This document shows, piece by piece, positions 51,669 to 60,188 of a stretch of DNA of 64,000 bases. This DNA is from RGIG4079 sp045596365. Lineage in GTDB: Bacteria > Bacteroidota > Bacteroidia > Bacteroidales > Muribaculaceae. The translations under genes were made by a program, and so were the position numbers. The notes beneath the pieces were generated by a model that was not told where the DNA came from, ran no database searches, and saw only the letters and a list, made by a program, of their open reading frames with translations. The stretch's first letter is position 1; each line of letters begins with the position of its first letter. The stretch is taken from assembly GCA_045596365.1 (NCBI GenBank), contig JAZOCE010000024.1, positions 102,822 through 166,821 of the forward strand, in the 5' to 3' direction.

Positions 51669-54122
51669 ATGAAGAAACTTACTACATTTATTATTTTGAT
51701 GTATTTGGCTGTTGTAAATGCATTTGCCACTACTCCAATACTTGGAACAAATGTGGCAACTGCAGAGCGTATGTATCAATTTGTGAAATCGCAAAATAGT
51801 TCATTCGATCGTGAGATTGCCGAACAATTTATTGCAGTATCAACCGTATATGGACTAAGAGGGGATATTGCATTGTGTCAATCTATTATTGAGACAGGAT
51901 GGTTTAAATATACAGGTGGTACGGCTGTTACCGCTGATGACCACAATTATTGCGGACTTGGTGTTACAACCCTTGGAGAAAAAGGTTGTCAATTCTCTAC
52001 TGTCAAAGAAGGGGTAACAGCACAAGTACAACATTTATATGCCTATGCGTGTACAAAATCTCTACCATCCGGAGAAACATTAATTGACCCTCGATTTAAT
52101 TATGTATCGCGAGGTAGTGCTCCTAATTGGGAAGACCTTGGTAGTGGAAAATGGGCAACCGCAGCCGGATATGGTGACAAAATCATTGCAATGTATAATG
52201 ATATGATGGCATTTAAGGTTACTGGTGATGAAGGCTCAACAACTCCATCAAATCCCACAACAGCATCATTGACAGCAAGCACAACATCGGTATCATTGAC
52301 CGGAACATGTGGTGGCACTTCAACAACAGCCTCAGTAACAATTACAGGTACAAATCTTCCTTATGATATTGTTTACAACTCAAGTTCATCGGCATTTAAA
52401 GTAACAACTTCAAATTGGAATGTACGCACAGGAGGCACATTAAATATCACCCTTGACACATCAAAAACAGCAGGAACATACACCGGATATATCGCTGTAC
52501 AAAGTGGCTCAGACACAACCATCAGGGTAGAAATAAATTGTACCGGAACGTTGTCAGAAGGCTCAACTACACCATCAAACCCAACTACTGCGTCGTTAAC
52601 GGCAAGCACAACATCAGTGTCTTTGACCGGAACATGTGGTGGAACCTCTTCGTCTGCATCAGTGAATATTACCGGAACAAATCTTCCTTATGATATTGTT
52701 TACAACTCAAGTTCATCGGCATTTAAAGTAACAACTTCAAATTGGAATGTACGCACAGGAGGCACATTAAATATCACCCTTGACACATCAAAAACAGCGG
52801 GAACATACACCGGATATATCGCTGTACAAAGTGGTTCCGATACATCTATCAGAGTGGAAATAAATTGTACCGGAGTTTTATCATCAGGCACTTCTACGCC
52901 TTCTACACCTTCGGCTGTGCCAAATCAGTTCACTACCGATTGGTGTTATTCGGCAGCTAACGGTTCATCTGTTTCGTGGATGAATCCGGCAAATGATTAT
53001 ACTCGCAACATGGCATTAAAAGATGGTAAATTATATGTTGTGCAACGTGATCCCGATAATTCAAAAGGTTATATACGCATAGTTGATGCTTATACAGGCA
53101 CATTAAAAGGGACTTTGCCATCAACAGGAGTTACTGCTGATGCCTACCAATTTGCGTCTGTTGCAAATATGGGTGGAACAATAGTTGCATGTAATCTAGC
53201 TTATGGAGCGACAAGTGCGTTGAAGGTTTATAGCTGGAGCAGTGATAGCGCAAATCCAACATTAGTTCTTGAAACAACAAATCATGGCGCACGTTCAGGC
53301 GACTTGATGTGTACTTCAGGAACAATCAATAATGGTAAACTATATTTCGCTTCAAATACCGGTTATGCCGGACAAATTATAGTTTATACAATAGTAAACG
53401 GACAATCAACAGGTTCATCTATTATTACCTTGAAAGATTCATCTGGTAGTGCTTATGACCTTGGAGGCGGATTTGCAATAATCGAGGTAAAAGTGATGAG
53501 TGATGGTACGATATGGGCAGTTGGCAAAAATGGTGCTCCGGCATTATTTAGCTCTAATGGAACATTAATACGCCAATTGTCAACATCGGCACTTGATGGT
53601 AATATATTAGGCTCAAGCTATGCGCCATTTGACTTTGGTAGCTATAAATTGGCGGCAGCAATAACATATAAGACTTCAGCTCAACAAGGATATCTAAATC
53701 TTATTGATGTGACGAAAGGTGAAGCTTCGGCAACAAAGATAAATAGCTTCCCTGTTCTTGGAGCAAGTGGAGTAACTAATGGAACCTTTGTTTCAACTGC
53801 TATAGCTGAGGTAGAAAACAACAAAATTCACTTGTGGGCTTTAATCCCCAAACAAGGTGTTGCTAAATACACAGCAACTGCTCCAGCCGGCATAGACGAC
53901 ATTATTGCCGATAATAGTAATGTTTCAATAAACAAATTCGGTAATGTCATTAAAGTGCAAGGTGGAGTAGCAAGTGAAATTATGCTTGTCTCAATGTCGG
54001 GTGCTGTTGCAGCTCGCGATTCAGGCAATGAACTTGTTGTTGACTCAATGCCTAAAGGTATATATGTAGCTGTTGCCATAATGAGCGATGGCTCTCGTGT
54101 GGCATCTAAGATTGCATTGTAA
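51669..54122 (+). CDS. T9SS-secreted glucosaminidase with two tandem Ig-like repeats
   Basis: This 817-residue protein has a signal peptide (residues 1-20), and a glucosaminidase domain at about 30-185 with likely catalytic Glu75 in CQSIIETGW, as in FlgJ and LytG-type peptidoglycan hydrolases. Two near-identical 109-residue Thr/Ser-rich beta-sandwich repeats follow (188-296 and 297-405). Then comes a beta-propeller-like region with repeats such as KDGKLYVVQRD, and a T9SS-like C-terminal sorting domain ending RVASKIAL. It probably cuts peptidoglycan glycan strands or a surface polysaccharide outside the outer membrane. Confidence 0.85.
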   Translation: MKKLTTFIILMYLAVVNAFATTPILGTNVATAERMYQFVKSQNSSFDREIAEQFIAVSTVYGLRGDIALCQSIIETGWFKYTGGTAVTADDHNYCGLGVTTLGEKGCQFSTVKEGVTAQVQHLYAYACTKSLPSGETLIDPRFNYVSRGSAPNWEDLGSGKWATAAGYGDKIIAMYNDMMAFKVTGDEGSTTPSNPTTASLTASTTSVSLTGTCGGTSTTASVTITGTNLPYDIVYNSSSSAFKVTTSNWNVRTGGTLNITLDTSKTAGTYTGYIAVQSGSDTTIRVEINCTGTLSEGSTTPSNPTTASLTASTTSVSLTGTCGGTSSSASVNITGTNLPYDIVYNSSSSAFKVTTSNWNVRTGGTLNITLDTSKTAGTYTGYIAVQSGSDTSIRVEINCTGVLSSGTSTPSTPSAVPNQFTTDWCYSAANGSSVSWMNPANDYTRNMALKDGKLYVVQRDPDNSKGYIRIVDAYTGTLKGTLPSTGVTADAYQFASVANMGGTIVACNLAYGATSALKVYSWSSDSANPTLVLETTNHGARSGDLMCTSGTINNGKLYFASNTGYAGQIIVYTIVNGQSTGSSIITLKDSSGSAYDLGGGFAIIEVKVMSDGTIWAVGKNGAPALFSSNGTLIRQLSTSALDGNILGSSYAPFDFGSYKLAAAITYKTSAQQGYLNLIDVTKGEASATKINSFPVLGASGVTNGTFVSTAIAEVENNKIHLWALIPKQGVAKYTATAPAGIDDIIADNSNVSINKFGNVIKVQGGVASEIMLVSMSGAVAARDSGNELVVDSMPKGIYVAVAIMSDGSRVASKIAL
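52230..52883 (+). repeat. Two 327-bp in-frame tandem repeats
   Basis: Copy 1 (52230-52556) and copy 2 (52557-52883) each encode 109 residues. In a central 158-base block they differ at one base, while the flanking 120 and 49 bases differ at about 26 and 11, mostly silent. The pattern looks like local gene conversion. Confidence 0.93.
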
Positions 54123-54143
54123 TATCGAATTTTTAATAAAGAC

Positions 54144-54179
54144 AGCGACGCCCTCTCATCTGCATGAGAGAGCGTCGCT
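54144..54179. terminator. Hairpin between convergent glucosaminidase and SGNH genes
   Basis: A 16-bp stem with one mismatch (54144-54159 with 54164-54179) has a 4-base loop. On the minus strand a T-rich tail follows, so it is better as terminator of the SGNH gene, and may serve both. Confidence 0.78.
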
Positions 54180-54194
54180 ATTTAGAATTGTTGA

Positions 54195-55304
54195 TTATTT
54201 TATCAATGGACGAAGAACGGGAACGAGCTTTTGCGCATAGTATTTAAACCCTAAGTCGGTCAAGTGAATACCGTCAACTGTTCCATCATCTTCAACTCCG
54301 TCAAGATTTACGCAATCCACATAATATAAATTATTGGGATTTTCTCTCATAAGTTTTTCGTAGTTGCGACGGAATGCAGCATTTTTCCTCGGAAGATAAT
54401 CGCGCATCTTTGCATCATAACGGGCATAAGGATAGATAGGACCTTCTACCATTACGATGGGAACATCGGGGCGGGCTGTACGCAAGATGTTAATGAAATC
54501 ATAGGTCAGTGTATCGCACATCATTTCGGTACAGTTAGGAATTGGATCGATTAAGAATAAATCGGCATCGGAAATTTGAGCCATTGCACGGGCCATGCAG
54601 AAGTCCATTTTGCCTTCACCGCTGATACCTATATTTACTACTTCACAATTTAGCTCGCGACTGATGATGTTTGTTGCCGCCATTCCGCTTCGTGAAGCAC
54701 AACCACCTTGAAGGATACTTGTTCCGTAGGCAACGATTTTCTTATCGTGGCGTATAATGTCTTTGTTCCCGGTAGTGATTGTAGCGCCACTATCAATAGC
54801 CACCCACAGATCTTCGACTCCGTCATAAAGGGGCATATAAATCATGTATTCTTTCATGCCGGGATCAAGATTTTCAACATATATTTTTTCACACATCTTA
54901 GTCTCTTTGTCGGCATTAGGACGATTAGTGTTAACATGACGCCACACCGAATCTCCTTCAAGGATATAAAGGTCGGTCCCTTTTAATCCGGTGTCAGCCA
55001 TATGGAGCATGTGAGTATTCCACAATAATTGATACTTAACCCCTACTCGACGAGAGTCGGTAGCAAATCTCACAGCAATACCTGCGCTACATTGAGCACG
55101 TTCCCATAGAGTTGGACGTACACTATCTTCAAGAAATGCAGGGATGCGAGTGTATTTCCTCAAAGTGTTATTCCATCCTTTATTTATTATTCTTAATTCT
55201 TGAGCGTCAACATATTTCAAAGGGATGCTTTCAGTTTGAGCCGATGCTATTGCACTTGTTAATAAAGTCGCAATGCCGATAAAAAGTTTTTTGATAGTTT
55301 TCAT
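54195..55304 (-). CDS. Secreted SGNH/GDSL hydrolase with N-terminal beta domain
   Basis: The 369-residue protein has a signal peptide (MKTIKKLFIGIATLLTSAIA), an N-terminal beta-sandwich of the kind found in acetyl-xylan and acetyl-glycan esterases, and an SGNH hydrolase domain from about residue 188. Block I is AYGTSILQGG with the nucleophile Ser; block V is DGIHLTDLG with catalytic Asp and His. It likely removes acetyl groups from a glycan in the periplasm or outside. The substrate is not known. Confidence 0.85.
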   Translation of the reverse strand: MKTIKKLFIGIATLLTSAIASAQTESIPLKYVDAQELRIINKGWNNTLRKYTRIPAFLEDSVRPTLWERAQCSAGIAVRFATDSRRVGVKYQLLWNTHMLHMADTGLKGTDLYILEGDSVWRHVNTNRPNADKETKMCEKIYVENLDPGMKEYMIYMPLYDGVEDLWVAIDSGATITTGNKDIIRHDKKIVAYGTSILQGGCASRSGMAATNIISRELNCEVVNIGISGEGKMDFCMARAMAQISDADLFLIDPIPNCTEMMCDTLTYDFINILRTARPDVPIVMVEGPIYPYARYDAKMRDYLPRKNAAFRRNYEKLMRENPNNLYYVDCVNLDGVEDDGTVDGIHLTDLGFKYYAQKLVPVLRPLIK

Positions 55305-55325
55305 GAGATAAAATTTAGATTTTTA

Positions 55326-55333
55326 CAAAGATA
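55326..55333 (-). promoter_or_regulatory. Minus-7 box (TATCTTTG) of the SGNH gene
   Basis: An exact TATCTTTG on the minus strand lies 21 bases before the ATG. A second exact copy is at 55409-55416 and could drive another start site. Confidence 0.68.
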
Positions 55334-55440
55334 CGACAAACGAGCAAAATAACACCAAGCTTGCTTGGATGTTTTACAGCGAGTGCAGTATATTTTCGAG
55401 GTTTTCCTCAAAGATACAAAATAAATCTTCTCAAAATTGT

Positions 55441-55448
55441 TATATTTG
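55441..55448 (+). promoter_or_regulatory. Minus-7 box (TATATTTG) of the DUF308 gene
   Basis: TATATTTG lies 23 bases before the ATG at 55472. Confidence 0.6.
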
Positions 55449-55471
55449 TAATATACTTAAATTTTTAAACT

Positions 55472-56029
55472 ATGAAGCTAAGAAGTAATATTGTTGTCAA
55501 TCTGCTGATTTTAGCGATGGGCTTATTGTTGATTGTATTTTGTAATAGTAATGTGTTGTCAACATTGATTATTATTACCGGCATCACATTCATCATCCCA
55601 AGTCTTGCAAATATCATTATGATTTTAACTCGCATGGAGAAAGAAAAGGAAGGCAATAACATCAATAGAAGTAGAGCATCATTTGCCTATGGCGTGATTG
55701 CCAGCCTTGGAGGTATAGGACTTGGAACATGGATGGTGATAAGCCCGGAATCGCTAATGGGCATAGTTGTATATCTATTTGCCGCAATACTTGTGATTGC
55801 AGGGATGTACAATATAATAATGTTGGCTTTTGGTCATCGTCCTATGAAATTCCCGTTGTGGATGTATATACTCCCCTCACTCATGACAATTGCCGGCATC
55901 ATAATATTATGTACCGACATTAAGTCAATCGAATCAACCGTTGTATTGATTACAGGGATTGCGATGGTAGCCTTTGCAATTAATCGTTTCCTTGAGTTGG
56001 GAAAAATCGGCGACGAACATACTCGCTAA
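55472..56029 (+). CDS. DUF308 (HdeD-like) membrane protein
   Basis: This 185-residue protein has six predicted membrane helices in pairs, with Gly-rich turns, matching DUF308/HdeD proteins that in enterics are linked to acid resistance. Its role here is unknown. Its last 50 bases overlap the end of the convergent kinase gene, so both C-termini share DNA. Confidence 0.8.
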   Translation: MKLRSNIVVNLLILAMGLLLIVFCNSNVLSTLIIITGITFIIPSLANIIMILTRMEKEKEGNNINRSRASFAYGVIASLGGIGLGTWMVISPESLMGIVVYLFAAILVIAGMYNIIMLAFGHRPMKFPLWMYILPSLMTIAGIIILCTDIKSIESTVVLITGIAMVAFAINRFLELGKIGDEHTR

Positions 56030-56627
56030 TCAGTGCTACAATATCTTTCATCGGAAGCTTTGATGAGTCTATGGACATATCATAGCTTGCTGAATCACCC
56101 CAAGTCTTATCGGTATAGAAATTGTAATAGTGAGCGCGTAGTTTGTTGGTCTTTTCGGCTCGAGCACGCGCTTCATCTTTAGTCTTGCAGTCGCCACGGC
56201 GCATAATGCGTTCGATGCGAGCATCCATCGATGCATGAACAAATATCTTCAAACAGCGAGGGTGTTCACGCAAAACATAGTCGGCACTCCGACCAACAAT
56301 TACACATGAATTCTTTTCTGCAATGGAGCGAATAACATCACTTTGAGCCTTGTAAATGTTATCGGAACTTATGGAGGAAGATCCGGTGTATAACGCCATT
56401 GGATTATATCCCGGGCTAAATGCAATCATACCATTGAGGAATGAGGGAAATCGTTCATCAGATTTCTCTATGAGCTCCTCACTTATTCCGGCTTGTTTTG
56501 CAGCTTCACACAGCAATTCCTTATCGTAATAAGTTATTCCTAATTCTTCGGCAAGCATCTTTCCGAGTTCACGACCACCGCTACCAAATTGGCGCCCTAT
56601 AGTGATTACATAATTGTTATTCTTCAT
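55980..56627 (-). CDS. Cytidylate kinase-like family protein
   Basis: The 215-residue protein has the P-loop-like ITIGRQFGSGGRELGKMLA and a later VIVGRSADYVLR segment, as in the cytidylate kinase-like family (PF13189), which is distinct from classical Cmk. Next to cytidine deaminase (11-base gap) a role in pyrimidine nucleoside salvage is plausible. The exact substrate is not known. It overlaps the convergent DUF308 gene by 50 bases. Confidence 0.85.
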   Translation of the reverse strand: MKNNNYVITIGRQFGSGGRELGKMLAEELGITYYDKELLCEAAKQAGISEELIEKSDERFPSFLNGMIAFSPGYNPMALYTGSSSISSDNIYKAQSDVIRSIAEKNSCVIVGRSADYVLREHPRCLKIFVHASMDARIERIMRRGDCKTKDEARARAEKTNKLRAHYYNFYTDKTWGDSASYDMSIDSSKLPMKDIVALISEYVRRRFFPTQGND

Positions 56628-56638
56628 GATATTATGTA

Positions 56639-57127
56639 TTAAAATTCAGAAAAAGCGAGAGGCAACAATGATTTAATTGATTTTAAAACATATATTTCAT
56701 CACGCCCCACTAATATTACTTTTATATCATTTTTAGCAAGGATCTCATATTCCAACAATGCTTGTCGGCAACTGCCACATGGGGAAATGGGTTTTGCCAC
56801 CTCTTCTCCCGATGTGTCGCGGGCGGCAATAGCTATGGATTTAAATTGGGCATCAGGAAATTGTGCGTGTGCATAGAAACAGGCTGTGCGCTCAGCACAC
56901 GTTCCTGACGGATATGCTATATTTTCTTGGTTGGCGCCTGTTATGATTTCACCATTATCAAGCAAAATTGCAGCTCCAACACTGAATTTACTATATGGAG
57001 CATAGGATCTTAATGTTGCTTTGCGAGCTTCATCAATTAGAGACCTATCGTCATTTTCTAAATCCTCATATTTATAAACGCCAATAGCCGTTACAACTTC
57101 CATCTCAGTCATATACCTACAATTCAT
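56639..57127 (-). CDS. cdd: Cytidine deaminase
   Basis: This 162-residue protein has the CDA fold with zinc site TCAERTA (Cys, catalytic Glu) and PCGSCRQ (two Cys), as in homotetrameric cytidine deaminases. It converts cytidine to uridine. The ATG at 57127 gives only about an 8-base leader from the TATATTTG box at 57142, so the ATG at 57112 (MTEMEVV) is an alternative start. The cytidylate kinase-like gene follows it. Confidence 0.93.
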   Translation of the reverse strand: MNCRYMTEMEVVTAIGVYKYEDLENDDRSLIDEARKATLRSYAPYSKFSVGAAILLDNGEIITGANQENIAYPSGTCAERTACFYAHAQFPDAQFKSIAIAARDTSGEEVAKPISPCGSCRQALLEYEILAKNDIKVILVGRDEIYVLKSIKSLLPLAFSEF

Positions 57128-57141
57128 TATATATTATAACG

Positions 57142-57149
57142 CAAATATA
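57142..57149 (-). promoter_or_regulatory. Minus-7 box (TATATTTG) of cdd
   Basis: TATATTTG on the minus strand, 14 bases before the first ATG. Confidence 0.5.
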
Positions 57150-57193
57150 ACCAATCCTATCGAAAACAATAATAAATTTACGAAAATTATCCG

Positions 57194-57319
57194 CTATAAG
57201 TAAATCTTTGAGACACTTCGCTCATTGTAGCACGCATAGTTGCAATAAAGGCGGATGCCGGCGGTAGCTGATGCCACCGACAACACAATCGCTAATATTA
57301 TTGCAACGATTCTATTCAT
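57194..57319 (-). pseudogene. Remnant start of a mini-Rhs module
   Basis: A 41-codon frame starts with a signal-peptide-like sequence (MNRIVAIILAIVLSVASATA). It shares a 42-base identical stretch (57250-57291 with 59995-60036), extending to 51 bases with one mismatch, with the start of the frameshifted Rhs module at 60064. After GIRLYC the similarity stops, and no Rhs core follows. It is best read as the decayed 5' end of a lost cassette. Confidence 0.68.
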
Positions 57320-57343
57320 TAAAGTTTTTAATGCAATATATGT

Positions 57344-57973
57344 TTACTCATTTACATTAAACCAAATATCTTCGTCTGTAACTACTGACATTTGTCCATC
57401 TTTATAAAGAAAAATATATTGAACACCCAAAAGATCGGAAATATTAAGATATTTTGATAATCTCATCCTTTTTGATCTTCCTGTTAATTGCGCATTAAAC
57501 ACATTTTTAATTTTCTGCGGTAATAGATATTCTCGAGCATTATATTTAAAATAATAATCTCCATTTGTATCTTTAAAATGAGGCAAAGGTCTATTTGTTG
57601 GATATATAAGTATATATGTACCTAATGAATCATTCAGATTAATCTTGGCATTACGATCTAAGCCTAACACATATCTTGCCGAGCTAAAATCGACGCGAAT
57701 ATACTTGAATTTATAATTTTTTCTATTGCTATTGTACTCATTCCAATAATTTGGATTATTTGAGACTATGTTAAGTGTTGAATCTATTTTTTGTAATAAC
57801 TCAATATTATCAATAGAAACAGAAGGAATCCAATATTCTATTTTTTCAGCATTGAGACCTTTTGTTTGACCAATTGCAGTAAGGAATACAACGCAACCAA
57901 AAATACAAGTAATATAATGCCTATAAATATTATTTCTCAGGATAATATTTTTTATATGTTTTAGTTGGTACAT
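57344..57973 (-). CDS. Unknown secreted protein, possible orphan immunity gene
   Basis: I do not recognise this 209-residue protein. It has an N-terminal hydrophobic segment (HYITCIFGCVVFLTAIGQ) that looks like a long signal peptide, then an AT-rich, Asn/Tyr/Lys-rich mature part. Its base composition and location match the small genes paired with Rhs tips further along this strand. No toxin precedes it now, so it may be left over from a lost module. That is inference. Confidence 0.6.
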   Translation of the reverse strand: MYQLKHIKNIILRNNIYRHYITCIFGCVVFLTAIGQTKGLNAEKIEYWIPSVSIDNIELLQKIDSTLNIVSNNPNYWNEYNSNRKNYKFKYIRVDFSSARYVLGLDRNAKINLNDSLGTYILIYPTNRPLPHFKDTNGDYYFKYNAREYLLPQKIKNVFNAQLTGRSKRMRLSKYLNISDLLGVQYIFLYKDGQMSVVTDEDIWFNVNE

Positions 57974-57993
57974 ATATATTAAAATGATTTGAT

Positions 57994-58550
57994 TTATTCA
58001 TAAACGTTAGTAATTACAACTGATTCTCCACTTGACAAATGATTTAACGAACTTTTCACTATATTCGCAATTTCACTATACTGACCACATTCATTTATAA
58101 TAGAATCTAATTCGTTATCTACTAAAGCTACTGAATTAATTTTTGATTTCGCCAAATATAATTCATAAAAAGCAATTTTATCATATTCTAAATTTACATG
58201 ATTTTGTAATAGTCCTATAATTTTTCCATAATATTCTTTTGATATGATTTACTAAATTTTGAGTCATCTATATCTTCTATAAAAGAAATAGCCTCATCAT
58301 ATTCATCCAACAATACATATATTTGAACTTTTGTATCAAAAAAATAGCTACAATTTCCCTCAGTCTCAACACTATCAATATATTCTTTTGCATTATATAA
58401 ATGCTGTTTATCATTGCTATTATAATATTGTTGAACCTCTTGCTCTATCATTTCTATTTTCGCACTTTGAGTATTGCATTTTTGTTCACAACTCATGAAT
58501 AATAGGACAAGTATATTTAAATAATATAATTTTTTCATTAGAAATTCCAT
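57994..58550 (-). pseudogene. Frameshifted lipoprotein gene, possible orphan immunity gene
   Basis: From 58550 (or 58538) a lipoprotein signal ending LFMSC starts a protein with helical repeats resembling tetratricopeptide units (VLLDEYDEAISFIEDID). It stops at 58215. In the minus-1 frame the same strand continues without stop for about 75 codons to a TAA at 57994-57996, with helical, Asn/Ser/Lys-rich sequence. A five-A run near 58222 is the likely place: a lost A or a ribosomal slip would restore the full protein of about 185 residues. Confidence 0.7.
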
Positions 58551-58570
58551 AATGTAATATCAAATATACG

Positions 58571-59152
58571 CTACTTGATGGAATCATTTAATAATTTGGT
58601 TTTATTATCCTCAAAATATAGTTCCAAATTTCCTATAGAAGCTTTTCGACTTGCTTTTCGTTGTGGAGCAAACATATATGGTGGATAAATAATCTCATTC
58701 ACTACTTTATGAAATTTTTCTGGAGTTATAATATCTGGATATTTAATTGACATATCCAATATTTCCATTATTATGTCATAACGATCGGGCAAACTGTGAT
58801 GAAACACTCTATAGGTGTCTTTTTCTTTAATCAAAATAAATTCGAGTCCATCATCAATACCCATAGAAAAGTTCCCATCTCCAACACCCAAAAAAGCTAC
58901 ACGATAAATATCTATACTATCAGATGAGGAATACTTAACAATATCATACCCTTCAGTATTTGAATATTTAGTTAACAAACTGTATATACTAAAATAAGGT
59001 TTATGCTTTAAATAATTTTCGCTATTCTCAGCCCATTCAAATACCTCAGGATAATATAACTTATACAATTTAGCTAAGTCCTCTTCAAGGGTTTGGGCTG
59101 ACATCGTAAAAGTTAAAAATACCCCAATAATTAACAATATAATCTTTTTCAT
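58571..59152 (-). CDS. Secreted protein, candidate immunity gene for Rhs tip 1
   Basis: The 193-residue protein begins with a signal peptide (MKKIILLIIGVFLTFTMSAQ). The rest is AT-rich and resembles no known family to me. Its ATG overlaps the stop codon of the HExxH tip by 4 bases (ATGA), the usual position for an immunity gene next to a polymorphic toxin. The mature protein is periplasmic or membrane-facing, where it could neutralise an envelope protease. Confidence 0.7.
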   Translation of the reverse strand: MKKIILLIIGVFLTFTMSAQTLEEDLAKLYKLYYPEVFEWAENSENYLKHKPYFSIYSLLTKYSNTEGYDIVKYSSSDSIDIYRVAFLGVGDGNFSMGIDDGLEFILIKEKDTYRVFHHSLPDRYDIIMEILDMSIKYPDIITPEKFHKVVNEIIYPPYMFAPQRKASRKASIGNLELYFEDNKTKLLNDSIK

Positions 59153-60064
59153 AAACCTTCGTTTTTTTCGTCCTCAAATTTTTGTTTAGCTTCTCTTCGT
59201 TCTTTTATATATAATTCCTCGCTTTCTGTTGCAATATTTTCTGCCTTATTTTTATCCTCAACAACATGGCTTACCGCATTGATATTTGTAGCATGAACTC
59301 CTTCATGTGTTCCAATTAGTCCGATTATTTCAGTATTGGATAGTCCTTTATAGCGAGAATCATTCGTTATTGAAGTTTCTATATTTTTTTTAGAGATATA
59401 AATATCTGCTTTTACGTAACCTCTTCTTACTATTCCATTACCATATTTCGTAGTATAGGTTTTGCTGGAAGTTGTAGCGTATTTATCTTTGTCAAGGTCA
59501 TCTTTAAAATTAATAGTAATCGGGTGTTTAGCCATTCTCATTTGAGTTAATATTCTTGTACCCTCTTTTGTCAACATCATGGCTTCTCCAACCTCTTTTA
59601 TTGCTGGTGTTACGTTTGATGACCATGTTTTTGTTCTTGGATTATACGAAACTCGCTTACCTTTCTCATCAATAAGATACTTTCCTGTGGGATCGATGTA
59701 GATTAGTGGGTTGTTTGCGCAATGGGCGTATGGGGATAAGTGGGGGTATGAGCCGGCGAGGGCGTCGCGCGAGATGAAACTGCCGGTGAGGATATCCAGG
59801 AAGCGTGCGTTGTTGTCGTAGTAGCCCAAACCGTTCATGTCAAGGAAGGGCTTGCCTGTGTGCAAGCGGTCGGTTATCGCTTCCTGCTCCATTCGGCTGA
59901 ACGGCACTCCCGAGGGGTAGTAGTTCATCGTCTGCAACAACATCCCCGTCAGTGTTGACTATCGCGCGGATACTGCCCAAGTAGTCGCAATAATGGCGGA
60001 TGCCGGCGGTAGCTGATGCCACCGACAACACAATCGTTAATATTACCGACATTATTGCGTGCAT
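59149..60064 (-). pseudogene. Frameshifted mini-Rhs module 1 with HExxH metalloprotease tip
   Basis: Start at 60064 gives a signal-peptide-like sequence (MHAIMSVILTIVLSVASATA) and then IRHYCDYLGSIRAIV, an Rhs core fragment. By comparison with the intact copy at 61.5 kb, one extra base around 59945-59950 shifts the frame. From 59943 the core continues (TMNYYPSGVPFSRMEQE ... FISRDALAGSYPHLSPYA) to IYIDPTG and then a 178-residue AT-rich tip with IGTHEGVHATN, an HExxH zinc motif. No Rhs YD repeats remain upstream, so the core is only about 100 residues. It may be dead or rescued by slippage. Its candidate immunity gene overlaps by 4 bases. Confidence 0.85.
59684..59990 (-). repeat. Rhs core cassette repeat, copy 1
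   Basis: This GC-rich block matches 61241-61547 in direct orientation at roughly 90% identity. Flanking tips and immunity genes are AT-rich and unrelated. Repeats of this kind allow recombination to swap tips. Confidence 0.93.
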
Positions 60065-60188
60065 AGGACAAACATTCTATTTCATTTAAGTTCGTATCTG
60101 ATTTACAACATGCTTGGTATTTATATAAATATAATTATTAAAACACATGGCGAAACGTACTTTATAGCACTTTTATTTGCAGAATCGT

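Noticed and set aside
52230..52883. Tandem repeat considered as CRISPR or satellite
   Set aside because: The 327-bp units are in frame in a coding sequence and there are only two, with no spacers.
58215..58230. Programmed minus-1 ribosomal frameshift in the lipoprotein gene
   Set aside because: The A-run is short and no heptamer of the X-XXY-YYZ type or downstream pseudoknot is evident, so mutation is simpler. Slippage is kept only as an alternative.
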